A program made the translations under genes and the position numbers. The notes beneath the pieces were generated by a model. It was given only the letters and a program-made list of their open reading frames with translations, was not told where the DNA came from and ran no database searches. A stretch of DNA of 64,000 bases from JADGGM01 sp027307005 (GTDB lineage Bacteria > Gemmatimonadota > Gemmatimonadetes > Gemmatimonadales > Gemmatimonadaceae): the NCBI GenBank assembly GCA_035455745.1, contig DATIEP010000055.1, forward strand, positions 186,001 to 250,000. Reading direction: 5' to 3'. Position 1 is the first letter of the stretch. Each line of letters starts with the position of its first letter. Positions 29,604-38,463 of this stretch are shown one piece after another.

Positions 29604-30290
29604 TTACGGCACTCCCGCCGGGCTGGCGGCGAGCGAAATCAACGTCTCGTCATCAAGGCGGTGGCCGCCGTTGAATGTGATCGTGCGCGCCACAATCGAC
29701 TCGCGCGCCATGCGCTCGCCCTGCTCCGCGACCGCTGCCGACGTGACGAGCCCGTCCTCCGTGCCGACGACAATGACCATGTCCGCCGCCCGGGCGCCAC
29801 CCGGCGCGGCAAGCGTCGCCAGCTCGAGATCATGCGGGATGAGGCCACCCCAGATGATCAACCGGTCGGTCACGATCTGGCCCTGCGTCGCCCACCGACA
29901 CGCCGTCGCCACACCTTGCGAGAAACCAAGCGTCACCACGCGCGGAAGCCGGCCGCCGACGTCGCGCCGAATCTGATCGGCCAGCGCGTCCAGGTACTCG
30001 ATGTAGTCATCGATCTCGCTCAAGCGATCCTCGCGCGTCATCCACGAGGCGCCCACCTGCGAATGGGTGTGGCTGCCCGTCACCGTGTCGAGATAAAAGC
30101 GGGACAGCGCCTCCGGCGCGACAATCAAGCGCCGCCCGTCGTTCACTACCTCGAAATGCCGAATGAAACGGGACGCCAACTGCCCGTAGCCGTGCAACAC
30201 GAACCAGACTTCGCTCGGCGCGCGCTGCGGGTCGCCCAGGGTGAAGAATCGAGCGGTCCGGCCGACAGGAAGATGGTGTTCGCGCATCAT
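29604..30290 (-). CDS. predicted carboxylesterase/phospholipase (alpha/beta hydrolase)
   Basis: 228 residues, cytosolic. Nucleophile elbow GFSQG (VVTLGFSQGVATACRWA), Asp in GTEDGLV and His in FNGGHRLDDE provide a full Ser-Asp-His triad in the order of the YpfH/carboxylesterase-2 group; oxyanion-hole segment WFVLHGYGQ is present near residue 30. Substrate is probably a short acyl ester. Last of three minus-strand genes with the YdjC and glycosyltransferase genes, 60 bases after the former. Confidence 0.86.
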   Translation of the reverse strand: MMREHHLPVGRTARFFTLGDPQRAPSEVWFVLHGYGQLASRFIRHFEVVNDGRRLIVAPEALSRFYLDTVTGSHTHSQVGASWMTREDRLSEIDDYIEYLDALADQIRRDVGGRLPRVVTLGFSQGVATACRWATQGQIVTDRLIIWGGLIPHDLELATLAAPGGARAADMVIVVGTEDGLVTSAAVAEQGERMARESIVARTITFNGGHRLDDETLISLAASPAGVP

Positions 30291-30350
30291 GAGCCAAGAC
30301 TGCCCGGCGACCGGCGCTTCGTCAATGGCGGACGCGGCCGCTCGACCCGG

Positions 30351-31250
30351 TCATGTCAGCGCGCTGAAGTTGATGAGATCGATGTCGCCGCGGCTGAGGC
30401 GCTCCCGCACCGCCGGGGAGGTGAGCGCGGCGAGCTCCGCGTCCCGCTGCCAGGTGTAGCCATCCATGGATGCGAGCTCGCTGTCGCTGCGACCCGGGTG
30501 CACCATGAGCTCGGTCGTGCCCGGCGCGAGATTGTCGAGCGCGCGCAGGAGATTTCGCTCGACATCGCGTCCACCCTGCAGCGAGATGCCGATGAAATGA
30601 TCCGGGTAGCGAAGGGGCGATGCGGTGCGGCGGATACTCGCCCAACTGAGCGCGATGAGCACGTTCACCGGGACGCGCATCGGCTCGAGCGGCGTGTTCC
30701 GGAACGATTCGACCGGCCATCGCATGGCGTGAATCCCGGCGCGGACCGCGGCGGCGGCAATCGGATGCCAGAGCGCGGGGATCGCATGCGTGTGCATGTG
30801 GCTGTCCACATGCGTGGGGTCCACCCCGGCGCGGCGCACGGCGGTGATCTGCGCATCGCACTCGGCGCCGACTTCGTCGGGATCGATGGCGCCGGCGAAC
30901 GCGCGGACCACGAGGGCGGCCAGGCGGTGAAATCGACCAGTCTTTGCGTCGACGAGCGTGCGGACGCGCGCGAGCGGCTCGCCCTGCACCAGATTGATGT
31001 GCACGCCCACGCCTAACGGTGTCGCGACGTCCCACACGGCGCGCACCGCGTCGTCGAACGCGGGCATGTTCGCGAGCAGCGTCGTCGATGACACCGTGCC
31101 CGCGCGATGCGCCTCGAGAATTCCTTGGGTGATGCCCCTGGTGTAGCCGAAATCGTCCGCGTTGATGATCAGGCGGGACGGATCAGTCGTAGCGCCTCCG
31201 CCACTCGTTCGTGCGGATACGGGCGAGGTCGCGCGCCATGTCGGCTGCAT
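30351..31250 (-). CDS. ChbG/YdjC-HpnK family deacetylase
   Basis: Polysaccharide/N-acetyl-sugar deacetylase of the YdjC fold. Metal-binding residues are visible in LIINADDFGYTRGIT (the NADDFG signature) and in VDSHMHTHAIPALW; LMVHPGRSD matches the late conserved His. Only the ATG at 31250 is a standard start in frame before the signature, giving 299 residues with an unconserved 29-residue lead and a 68-base overlap with the upstream glycosyltransferase; a non-canonical start near 31190 is possible. Pairing with a GT2 enzyme suggests glycolipid or surface-glycan metabolism. Confidence 0.82.
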   Translation of the reverse strand: MQPTWRATSPVSARTSGGGATTDPSRLIINADDFGYTRGITQGILEAHRAGTVSSTTLLANMPAFDDAVRAVWDVATPLGVGVHINLVQGEPLARVRTLVDAKTGRFHRLAALVVRAFAGAIDPDEVGAECDAQITAVRRAGVDPTHVDSHMHTHAIPALWHPIAAAAVRAGIHAMRWPVESFRNTPLEPMRVPVNVLIALSWASIRRTASPLRYPDHFIGISLQGGRDVERNLLRALDNLAPGTTELMVHPGRSDSELASMDGYTWQRDAELAALTSPAVRERLSRGDIDLINFSALT

Positions 31251-31953
31251 CCTTCACGAAGCGCACGGTGGTGGGCTCTTCATCGTAGCGGAAGTTAACC
31301 GCAACCTGCTGAATCGTGAGACCGAACTTGCGGGCGATGAACAGCGCTTCGACGTCGAAGCCGAATCTCGGGATCGTCAATCGCGGGAACACCAGATCCG
31401 CCGCCTCCGCCGAGAAGCCTTTGAGCCCTGCCTGCGTGTCGCGGACGCCCGGAATGAGCGCCCAGCGGACGAGCGCGTTGAACAAGCGGCTCATCACATG
31501 ACGTGTGTAGAGATACGAGAAGAAGCTCGGACTCATGAGATACCGCGAGTCGGGCAGCACGCGGCAGGCAACGGCAACATCGGCGCCCTGCTGCAGCGCG
31601 TCGAGAATCTTGTCGATTTCGGTGGTGGGATAGGCGAGGTCGGCGTCGGTGAACACGCGGAACCTGCCGCGTGCCGCGCGCATGCCGCGACTCACGGAAT
31701 AGCCCTTCCCCATGTTTCGGTCGTTGTGCAGCACCTGCACGCACGGTGCTTCCGTCGAGAACGCATCGAGCGCCTGCGCGACGCCATCGTTGCTGTGATC
31801 GTCGACGAAAATGAGCTCCCACGAATAGGGCCGCGATCGCAGGAACGCGCGGAACTGTTCGAGCGCCGCGGGGAGTCGTGCGACGCCGTTGAACACGGGA
31901 ACGACCAGCGAGAGCAGCGGCGGCCGAGTCGCCGAAGGGTTCTGGGAAGTCAC
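31183..31953 (-). CDS. family 2 glycosyltransferase, dolichyl-phosphate-glucose synthase-like
   Basis: 256 residues (272 if started at ATG 32001). GT-A signature SLVVPVFNGVARLPAAL, IFVDDHSNDG, NMGKGYSVSRGM and the metal-binding DADLAYP, then CRVLPDSRY and DTQAGLKGFS, the pattern of Alg5/GtrB-like enzymes that load a sugar on a polyprenyl phosphate. No C-terminal membrane helices, unlike GtrB. The GTG at 31953 places the core 14 residues in, as is typical. First gene of the run with YdjC and esterase. Confidence 0.86.
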   Translation of the reverse strand: MTSQNPSATRPPLLSLVVPVFNGVARLPAALEQFRAFLRSRPYSWELIFVDDHSNDGVAQALDAFSTEAPCVQVLHNDRNMGKGYSVSRGMRAARGRFRVFTDADLAYPTTEIDKILDALQQGADVAVACRVLPDSRYLMSPSFFSYLYTRHVMSRLFNALVRWALIPGVRDTQAGLKGFSAEAADLVFPRLTIPRFGFDVEALFIARKFGLTIQQVAVNFRYDEEPTTVRFVKDAADMARDLARIRTNEWRRRYD

Positions 31954-32049
31954 GCCCGATCGTTGGGAGAGTGAACCGGCGGTGTGACATCCAACATACA
32001 CCGTCAGCGAACACAGCGGCCCGGTCGCGGCTGCTTCTTCGCGAAATCT

Positions 32050-33042
32050 TTAGTCACCCATGGCGAGCACAACTTTTCCGTGCGTTTCGTTGGACTCGAC
32101 CCGACGGTGCGCCTCGCACGCATCGCGCACGGGGAACACGCGGTCGACCGTCGGGCGGACGGCGCCGCTCGACAGGAGCGGCAGCACCTCGTGTGCGAAC
32201 GCGCGCGTGGCGGCGATCTTTTCTTCGAGCGGGCGAGCGCGGAGGACGGTGCCGCGGATCGTGAGCCGCGATGTCAGGACCCGCGCCACGGGGATCGTCG
32301 CCTCGCGGCCGCCGAGCGTGCCGATGAGAACGAGCCGACCGCGCATGCCGAGGCACTCGATGGCGGCGCGGACATAGGGACCGCCCACGAGGTCGAGCAC
32401 CACATCGACGCCCGCGCCATCGCTCCAGCCGCGGGCGGCGGCGACCAACGGCGCCAGGTCGTCGCCGGCGACGTGGCCATCGGTTAGGCCTAGGGCGCGC
32501 GCGGCCTCGATCTTGGACGCGCGTCGGGCGCTGCCGTACACGCGCGCCCCCATGGCGCGCGCGAGCTGCACGGCGGCGAGGCCGACGCCCGAGCCGACGG
32601 CGTGGATGAGGACGCGCTCGCCCGAGCGCAGCGCGGCGCCGGCAACCAGCGCATCGTGCGCGGTGATGAACGCTTCGGGCACGGCGGCCGCATCGGACCA
32701 CGACAAGCCGGATGGCATCTCCACGAGGAGCCGTTCGTGCGTCACCAGGTACTCGGCGTAGGCGCCGCCGCCAGCGAGGCCGAACACGCGCTGGCCGACG
32801 CGCCAGTCGCGAACGCCGTCGCCTAACGCAGCGATCTCGCCGGCGAATTCGAGGCCGGGAATGTCGGCCGGCGCGTCGGCGGGCGCGGGGTAGCGCCCCT
32901 CGCGCTGCAGGATGTCGGCGCGGTTGACCGCGGTGGCGTGGATGCGGACCAGCACCTGGCCGTAGCCGGGCGCGGGCCGGGGCACGTCGCGGAAGACGAG
33001 CACATCCGGGCCGCCCGGGCGCGCGATGACGATGGCGCGCAT
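32050..33042 (-). CDS. zinc-free quinone oxidoreductase (MDR family, PIG3-like)
   Basis: 330-residue NADPH-dependent oxidoreductase. GroES-like N-terminal domain (TAVNRADILQREGRYPAP is the PIG3/QOR signature) and Rossmann domain with VLIHAVGSGVGLAAVQLA and YGSARRASKIE for NADPH; no catalytic-zinc Cys/His set. ATG 33042 starts at the family's usual MRAIVI; the frame runs seven codons further. It lies 57 bases after the Cfa gene on the same strand and may be co-transcribed. Reduces quinones or enones; physiological substrate unknown. Confidence 0.9.
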   Translation of the reverse strand: MRAIVIARPGGPDVLVFRDVPRPAPGYGQVLVRIHATAVNRADILQREGRYPAPADAPADIPGLEFAGEIAALGDGVRDWRVGQRVFGLAGGGAYAEYLVTHERLLVEMPSGLSWSDAAAVPEAFITAHDALVAGAALRSGERVLIHAVGSGVGLAAVQLARAMGARVYGSARRASKIEAARALGLTDGHVAGDDLAPLVAAARGWSDGAGVDVVLDLVGGPYVRAAIECLGMRGRLVLIGTLGGREATIPVARVLTSRLTIRGTVLRARPLEEKIAATRAFAHEVLPLLSSGAVRPTVDRVFPVRDACEAHRRVESNETHGKVVLAMGD

Positions 33043-33099
33043 CGCGGGCGCGCTCACGAGCACCGTCCCGCGAGCGCGCCGCCTAACGGGCGCACGCGC

Positions 33100-34653
33100 T
33101 CACGCGGGGCGCGGCGCGCGGGGCACGATGTGCAGGGCGCCGGTGCGCGGCGAGTAGATGTCGGCGCGCGTGCGCGGCAGCATCACGCGGCCGCGCGCGT
33201 CCGGCTTGGCGAACAAGACCTGCGCCAACCCGATGCGTCCGCTGGCGAATGCGTGCGCCGATGCCGACATGTACAAGCGCCACACCCGGTACGACTGCTC
33301 GCCGACCATCGCGACCGCCGCGTCGCGCGCGTGCTCGAGACGCCGCACCCAGTGCCGCAGCGTGAGCGCATAGTGTTCGCGCAACGACTCGACGTCCCGC
33401 GCTTCGAGGCCGGCACGCTCACCGCAGCGCACCGCCGTTTCCAACGGCACGAGCTCGCCATCCGGAAAGACGTACCGCTGGATGAACGGACCCTGCCGCC
33501 ACGCCAGCCGCTTGAGGCGTCCGAAGACCGTGGCTTCCTCCGCGCGCACGATGCCGTGGTTGAGGAAGAGGCCGCCGGGTTTCGTTAGGCTTGCAGCGGT
33601 GCGGAAATACTCCTGCTGCCGGGAGCGTCCGACGTGCTCGAACATGCCGACGCTGACGACCTTGTCGAACTGGACGCCGTCGCCGAAGTCGCGGTAGTCG
33701 CGCACCTCGACGCGGCATCGTCCCTCGAGGCCCTCGGCGTGAATGCGCTCGCGCGCCAGCGTGGCTTGTTGCTCGCTCAACGTGATGCCCAACGCATGGA
33801 CGCCGTAGTTGCGCACGGCATGGCGAATCAAGCCGCCCCATCCACATCCAATGTCGAGCAGGCGCTCGCCGGGCCGGAGGCGCAGTTTGCGGCAGAGGAG
33901 ATCGAGCTTGGCGTGCTGCGCCGCGTCGATGTCTTCCGCGCCCGTGACGAAATAGCCGCACGAGTACACCATGTCGCGATCGAGCCAGAGCGAATAGAAC
34001 TCGTTGCCGACGTCATAGTGCGACCGCACGGCGGCGCGGTCGCGGCGGCGCGAGTGGCGCAGTCCCTGGTGCGACAATCCGGGTCGGCGCTCGTGCGCCT
34101 GCTCGGGCACGTGATCGCGCGGCAGCCCAACGAGCGCGCGCGCGGCGCGGAGCAGCATGGCCGGCGATGACACCCGAGCGCGCAGCACGTCGCCCAGTTC
34201 CGCGGCGGCTTCCATGTTGCCCTCGATGTCGATGTCGCCGCGCACGTAGGCCTCGCCGAGGTGCAGCTCGGACGGCGTGAGGAATGCGCGCCGGAGCGCC
34301 CCGGGCGACCGGATGACGAGCGTGAATGCGGCCGGCGCGTCCCCCGCCTGCGGCTCGACCGTTCCGTCCCAGTAGCGAACCGAGAAGCGGCGCATCTCGG
34401 GCGGGCCGAAGAGTGCGGCGATGGCCGCGCGGGCGCGGTCGCGCGCGCGCGCTTCGCCCAACGCGGCGGGCGGCGGTGTTTCGGGTGTCCAGAGCACGGG
34501 GCGCGGCTCGACGGATACGGGCACCGACCGGGCTTCCTCGGTTCGCGTGCGTGCGCCGTTTCTCGTGATCCGTGAATCGCGCCACGTGCGCGTCTCGCGT
34601 CCGTGTGTCGCGCCAGTGGCGCGGTCCTGCCGTCCCTCCGATTCAGGCTGCAT
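33100..34653 (-). CDS. cfa: cyclopropane-fatty-acyl-phospholipid synthase
   Basis: 517 residues. SAM-dependent methylene transfer to unsaturated acyl chains of membrane phospholipids. An N-terminal lipid-binding region (LGEAYVRGDIDIEGNM) precedes the methyltransferase core: HYDVGNEFYSLWLDRDMVYSCGYF, SAM loop LLDIGCGWGG, GITLSEQQ, and MFEHVG, all standard for Cfa. An unusually long basic N-terminal extension of about 60 residues is present, yet ATG 34653 has AAGGAG seven bases upstream, so it is probably translated. Divergent from the M15-like gene. Confidence 0.93.
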   Translation of the reverse strand: MQPESEGRQDRATGATHGRETRTWRDSRITRNGARTRTEEARSVPVSVEPRPVLWTPETPPPAALGEARARDRARAAIAALFGPPEMRRFSVRYWDGTVEPQAGDAPAAFTLVIRSPGALRRAFLTPSELHLGEAYVRGDIDIEGNMEAAAELGDVLRARVSSPAMLLRAARALVGLPRDHVPEQAHERRPGLSHQGLRHSRRRDRAAVRSHYDVGNEFYSLWLDRDMVYSCGYFVTGAEDIDAAQHAKLDLLCRKLRLRPGERLLDIGCGWGGLIRHAVRNYGVHALGITLSEQQATLARERIHAEGLEGRCRVEVRDYRDFGDGVQFDKVVSVGMFEHVGRSRQQEYFRTAASLTKPGGLFLNHGIVRAEEATVFGRLKRLAWRQGPFIQRYVFPDGELVPLETAVRCGERAGLEARDVESLREHYALTLRHWVRRLEHARDAAVAMVGEQSYRVWRLYMSASAHAFASGRIGLAQVLFAKPDARGRVMLPRTRADIYSPRTGALHIVPRAPRPA

Positions 34654-34818
34654 TGTCGTCTCCTTGTCCCGATGCGTCGTTGGGCATCACGCACCGCCTG
34701 GCGCTCGTACGGCGCGCCGCTTACCTTCTGTCCTCTCGTCGCGCAACGCGAGACGGATGTCGATCGTCTCTCGCCAGTTGCGCGTCAGCCACGTGTCTGC
34801 ATCTCCCACCACGTCGTC

Positions 34819-35388
34819 ATGCGTCGTCGCCGTCTCCACAGCGCCGCCGGGCTTGCCGTTCTTCTGTTGGGCCTGGCCTTCACTCGTTCGAGCGCACAAT
34901 CCCTTCGCGGCTCCCACCGCGCCGTGCAGTTCGCGTATGCGTACGCGAATCATCACGACCTCGAGCTGTACCGGACGCCGGCGGACGTGCGGCGGGCGGT
35001 TCGCGATGGAGACCTCGTGCGGCTCAGGCCCAACGGACACTACACGCTGCACCGCGTCAGCTATCCCTACGTCACGCCCACCACGCGGACGTTCGTCGAG
35101 CGCCTGGCGGCCGAATATCACCAAGCATGCGGCGCGCCACTCGAGATCACCAGCGCCGTCCGTCCGACGCGCCGTCAGCCGGCGAACAGCTCACCCCTCT
35201 CGGTGCATCCGGCGGGGATCGCATTGGATCTGCATCGCCCAGCCGGCGCGTGCCTCGTGTGGCTGCGTCACGCGCTGCTGACGCTGGAATCGGCACGGGT
35301 GGTGGATGCCACCGAAGAGCGGCATCCGGCGCATTTCCACGTCATCGTGTTCGGAGCGCCGTACCGGCGCTTTCTCGCGTCGCGGTAA
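34819..35388 (+). CDS. secreted M15/DUF5715-like peptidase-fold protein
   Basis: 189 residues with signal peptide (LHSAAGLAVLLLGLAFTRSSAQ). Core shows SAVRPTRRQ, then S-x-H-x-x-G-x-A-x-D (SVHPAGIALDLH) and a late H-x-H (HPAHFHVIVFG), the zinc-ligand arrangement of the VanY/M15 D,D-carboxypeptidase fold that trims peptidoglycan peptides. Start ATG 34819 gives the signal peptide; the upstream frame is antisense to cfa. Cell-wall role is inferred from motif order. Confidence 0.8.
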   Translation: MRRRRLHSAAGLAVLLLGLAFTRSSAQSLRGSHRAVQFAYAYANHHDLELYRTPADVRRAVRDGDLVRLRPNGHYTLHRVSYPYVTPTTRTFVERLAAEYHQACGAPLEITSAVRPTRRQPANSSPLSVHPAGIALDLHRPAGACLVWLRHALLTLESARVVDATEERHPAHFHVIVFGAPYRRFLASR

Positions 35389-35540
35389 CGCGCATCGCGC
35401 ATCCAGCGCGCTTCGTCCCCGTTCGGAAGCACAAAGAAGTATTCGCGGACGTGTGATGGCCCGTTGCGTGACTCGTCCAATAAAATAGATTGGGTCCCAT
35501 TCAACTGCCGTCAAGTCCCCACCCACAGGAGCGCTGTACT

Positions 35541-36104
35541 ATGTCCCGCAAGAGCCTCGCCCCCGCGGCGCTGCTCGCCGTTTCGACGATGCTGTCGGCA
35601 TGCCACCATGCGCCGCAACAAGTCGCGCAAGCGCCTGCACCGGCGCCTGCTCCGGCTCCGGCGCCCGCACCGGCGACGCCGCCGGCGGATCACAGCGCCG
35701 ACAGCGCACAGGCTGCGCAGGCACGCATGGCGCAGGCACGATCGGCGATCGAGGCGCGCATCCACTTCGAGTTCGACAAGTCCGACATTCGCACGGACGA
35801 CAAGGCGGTGCTGGATGCGAAACTGCCGATCCTGCGCGCCAATCCGAACATGCGCATTCGCATCGAGGGCAACTGCGATGATCGCGGATCGGAAGAGTAC
35901 AACCTGGCGCTCGGCCAGCGGCGCGCGGCGGCGGCGAAGCGCTATCTGACGGATTTCGGCATCGACGCGGGACGCATCGACATCATCTCGTACGGTCACG
36001 AGCGCCCGGTGTGCTCGCAGGACTCCGAGGACTGTTACTCGCAGAATCGCCGCGATGATTTCGTGATCATCGCCGGCGGCGACAACATCGTCTCGATGCG
36101 TTAG
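35541..36104 (+). CDS. pal: peptidoglycan-associated lipoprotein Pal (OmpA C-like)
   Basis: 187 residues: lipobox TMLSAC, an Ala-Pro repeat spacer (about 28-50) and an OmpA-C domain with IHFEFDKSDIRTDD, IEGNCDDRGSEEYNLALGQRRA and SYGHERPVC. Binds diaminopimelate of peptidoglycan and, in the Tol-Pal system, links outer membrane to wall; this argues for a diderm envelope. Two Cys close to the end (SQDSEDCYSQN) are extra. AGGAG lies upstream of ATG 35541, and TAAAAT at 35481 may be the -10. No tol genes are adjacent. Stop TAG lies inside a GTTAGGC motif. Confidence 0.92.
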   Translation: MSRKSLAPAALLAVSTMLSACHHAPQQVAQAPAPAPAPAPAPAPATPPADHSADSAQAAQARMAQARSAIEARIHFEFDKSDIRTDDKAVLDAKLPILRANPNMRIRIEGNCDDRGSEEYNLALGQRRAAAAKRYLTDFGIDAGRIDIISYGHERPVCSQDSEDCYSQNRRDDFVIIAGGDNIVSMR

Positions 36105-36169
36105 GCAGCAGGACCGGCCGCGCGTCCCTGCGGCGCGCGGTCCGCGGCGCCCGTGTGACGCCGCGCCGG

Positions 36170-36190
36170 CCGGCGTCCTCCGGACGCCGG
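36170..36190. terminator. GC-rich hairpin between pal and the LiaF-like gene
   Basis: Perfect nine-base arms CCGGCGTCC (36170-36178) and GGACGCCGG (36182-36190) with a three-base loop, 66 bases after the pal stop. No T-run follows, so termination is unproven. Confidence 0.4.
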
Positions 36191-36259
36191 AAGGGATCAT
36201 GTTGCGCACGTGGTTGGTCGTGTAGCTTTCGCTGCTCTGACCGATCTACGAGGCGCCTC

Positions 36260-36886
36260 ATGAGCCCCGATCCTTCCGCGATCTCACTCGCGCCGACAGC
36301 GATGCAGCGCGAGCAAATCGTGCAGCGGTTGTGCACGCACTTCGCGAGCAACCATCTCACGATGGACGAGCTCGAGCAGCGCATCGATCGCGCGTACAAG
36401 GCGCCGTCCGTGGCCGAGCTCGATGCGCTGGTGGCAGGGCTGCCGGTGCTGCCGGATGAGCCTGCTGCGACGACATCGAAGGCTGCATCCGCCGCCCCGA
36501 ACTCGCTCCCGCTGAGCGTGCCGGATCGAGACGTGCTCATCGGTATCATGAGCGGGCACACGCGACGCGGTCCGTGGCCCGTGCCGCGTCATCTGAAGGT
36601 GCTCACGGTCATGGGCGGCATCGTCCTCGATCTCCGCGAGGCCATCATTGCTCCGGGCGTGTCGGAAATCGAAATCACGGCTGTGATGGCAGGGGTCGAG
36701 ATATTCGTTCCGCCGGGGGTACGCGTGGAGTGCACGGGGTCGGCGTTCATGGGTGCGTTCGAGGTGCATCAGCGTGCGCAAGCGATCGCGGCGGGCGATG
36801 ATCGCGTACTTCGCGTGACCGGATTTGCGTTCATGGCCGGCGTCGAAGTGAAGATGCGTTCGATCCGGGAACTGCCGAACGGCTGA
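36260..36886 (+). CDS. DUF1707 / LiaF-like C-terminal domain protein
   Basis: 208 residues. The N-terminal ~55 residues match DUF1707 (QREQIVQRLCTHFASNHLTMDELEQRIDRAYKA read in parts), and the C-terminal ~110 form a LiaF-like beta domain (IMSGHTRRGPW, VLTVMGGIVLDLREA, GVSEIEITAVMAGVEIFVPPGVRVECTGSAFMG in parts). Such proteins are predicted cytosolic or membrane-associated regulators of envelope-stress responses; no helix is evident. GAGG lies upstream of ATG 36260. Convergent with aroH, six bases apart. Confidence 0.82.
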   Translation: MSPDPSAISLAPTAMQREQIVQRLCTHFASNHLTMDELEQRIDRAYKAPSVAELDALVAGLPVLPDEPAATTSKAASAAPNSLPLSVPDRDVLIGIMSGHTRRGPWPVPRHLKVLTVMGGIVLDLREAIIAPGVSEIEITAVMAGVEIFVPPGVRVECTGSAFMGAFEVHQRAQAIAAGDDRVLRVTGFAFMAGVEVKMRSIRELPNG

Positions 36887-36892
36887 CGGGCG

Positions 36893-37303
36893 TCAGGCCC
36901 GGGACGCGAGGTCCGGGCGGAGCGCTGCCGCCTTTCGCAGGTAGACGGGGAGCGGCCGTGCGCGTTCGTGCGGCACATCCACGTGCATGAGCACGCGCAC
37001 GCATCGGGCGAGTCCCGTCGGCACCGAAATCTCGGACATGCACAGCACGGGAACGTGATCCCAACCCAGCTCGCGGGCGGCCCGGGACGGATCGGAGCTC
37101 GACAGGTCCCGAGTGGTGGTGAAAATGATGCTGACGACATCGCCGACGCCGAGGGCGTTGCGGTCGAGCATGGCGCGCAGGAGCTCGGCGGTCGCGCCGA
37201 GCAGATCCGCGGCGCCGTCGCGGTCGACGGTCGTGGCGCCGCGCAGCGCGCGGAGACTGCGCATCGCGGGTGTGCCTGGCGGGCGAGCCGATGGACCGTT
37301 CAC
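36893..37303 (-). CDS. aroH: monofunctional chorismate mutase, AroH class
   Basis: 136 residues. Converts chorismate to prephenate for Phe and Tyr synthesis. Trimeric AroH-fold features: RSLRALRGATTVDRD at the start of the fold, DVVSIIFTTTRDL, WDHVPVLCMSEI and CVRVLMHV, carrying the Arg, Glu and Cys positions seen in Bacillus AroH. GTG 37303 has CGGAG eight bases upstream; a shorter start at ATG 37264 is possible. About 16 kb from phhA, the other aromatic amino acid gene here. Confidence 0.9.
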   Translation of the reverse strand: MNGPSARPPGTPAMRSLRALRGATTVDRDGAADLLGATAELLRAMLDRNALGVGDVVSIIFTTTRDLSSSDPSRAARELGWDHVPVLCMSEISVPTGLARCVRVLMHVDVPHERARPLPVYLRKAAALRPDLASRA

Positions 37304-37472
37304 GTGGATCTCCGTGCTGCTTCGTTAGGCCGAACCGCTTCGCCGGTTCGCGGAGACGGGGTTACATTCGGGAATGGCGCCGGCGAAGGTGCGCGGCGGC
37401 GGATCGGTCTGTCAAGCGCGCCGCGCAGGCGGGCGCGCAATCATCGGGAGCGTGAGCGGAGAGCGGGGGGTC

Positions 37473-38147
37473 ATGCGCATAGCGATCATTGGGGCAGGGC
37501 ACGTGGGCGGGACGCTGGGTCGCCGGTGGGCGACGGCGAAAGACGCGCGCCACACAGTGGTGTTCGGATTGCGGCCCGGCGACGTGCCGGATGCACAGTT
37601 AGACGAGTTCATCGAGGGGTCGGGCGGCGCCGCGCGCGCCGCGCCGGTGCTGGACGCGGCGCGCGGCGCCGAGGCGGTGGTGTTCGCCACGCCGTGGAAG
37701 GCGACGAAGGAGGCGGTGCAGTCGGCCGGCTCGCTCGCCGGCAAGATCGTGATCGACTGCACGAATCCGTTCGCTCCCGGCCTAACGGGCCTCGACGTTC
37801 CGGACGGCGGCTCGGCGGCGGAGGCGGTGGCGTCGTGGGCGCCGGGTGCGCGCGTCGTGAAAGCGTTCAACACGACCGGATTCAACATCATGGCGAACCC
37901 CGTGTTTCCCGAGGGGCCGGCGACGATGTTTTATTGCGGCGACGATGCGTCGGCAAAGCGCGCCGTGCACGGGCTTGCGGCGGAGCTGGGGTTCGAGCCG
38001 ATCGACGCCGGTCCGTTGTCGCGCGCGCGGGTGCTCGAGAGCATGGCGTTGTTGTGGGTGAGTCTGGCGATGGGCGGCGTGTCGGGCGGCATGGAGCTCG
38101 GCCGCGACATCGCGTTCCGGCTGGCGCGGCGCAAATCCACGGCGTGA
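37473..38147 (+). CDS. F420/NADP oxidoreductase-like dinucleotide-binding protein
   Basis: 224 residues. Rossmann start MRIAIIGAGHVGGTLGRRWA, then VVFATPWKATKEAV, DCTNPF and VKAFNTTGFNIM, the pattern of NADPH:F420 reductase and its bacterial relatives. Related proteins often reduce other substrates, so F420 use is unproven; no F420 synthesis gene is in the window. ATG 37473 is preceded by GGGGGG; an ATG at 37374 in frame lies five bases after TACATT and may mark the transcript start rather than the protein start. Confidence 0.82.
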   Translation: MRIAIIGAGHVGGTLGRRWATAKDARHTVVFGLRPGDVPDAQLDEFIEGSGGAARAAPVLDAARGAEAVVFATPWKATKEAVQSAGSLAGKIVIDCTNPFAPGLTGLDVPDGGSAAEAVASWAPGARVVKAFNTTGFNIMANPVFPEGPATMFYCGDDASAKRAVHGLAAELGFEPIDAGPLSRARVLESMALLWVSLAMGGVSGGMELGRDIAFRLARRKSTA

Positions 38148-38161
38148 CGCGGCCCCGGAGC

Positions 38162-38212
38162 TTGACATAGGCTCCCGGGGTATCGATGCTTCGAAGGTAC
38201 CCCACGGGGGTA
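38162..38212 (+). promoter_or_regulatory. copper-operon promoter with CsoR operator
   Basis: TTGACA at 38162-38167 is a consensus -35. TACCCCACGGGGGTA (38198-38212) is an inverted repeat almost identical in pattern to the Bacillus subtilis CsoR operator before copZA; an additional GGGGTA half-site lies at 38177-38182. TATCCT (38211-38216), touching the operator, is one possible -10; the spacing to TTGACA is then too long, so two promoters may exist. A csoR gene closes the same operon, consistent with copper-relieved autorepression. Confidence 0.8.
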
Positions 38213-38235
38213 TCCTCTTTCTTCGGAGCAGCGTC

Positions 38236-38463
38236 ATGGAACGCGTGACCATTCTGATCGACGGCATGTCGTGCGGCCACTGCGCGGCGGCGGTTCGCCG
38301 CGCGTTGGGCGCGGTGCCGGGCGTGACCGTGGAACAGGTCGAGCTCGGCTCGGCGACGCTCGCCTACGATGCGGGCGCGGTGTCGCTCGACCGCATCCGC
38401 GCCGCCGTGCGCGCCGAGGGCTACGTGCCGCGCGACGATGCCGGAGCGCCGGGAGCGCGATGA
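38236..38463 (+). CDS. copZ: CopZ-like copper chaperone (HMA domain)
   Basis: 75 residues, a single heavy-metal-associated domain with G-M-S-C13-G-H-C16 binding Cu(I), followed by AVPGVTVEQVELGSATLAYD. Delivers Cu(I) to the CopA ATPase. CGGAG eight bases before ATG 38236. The TGA overlaps the next ORF's ATG (ATGA). The CxxC has Gly-His between the Cys residues, as in several bacterial CopZ proteins. Confidence 0.92.
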   Translation: MERVTILIDGMSCGHCAAAVRRALGAVPGVTVEQVELGSATLAYDAGAVSLDRIRAAVRAEGYVPRDDAGAPGAR

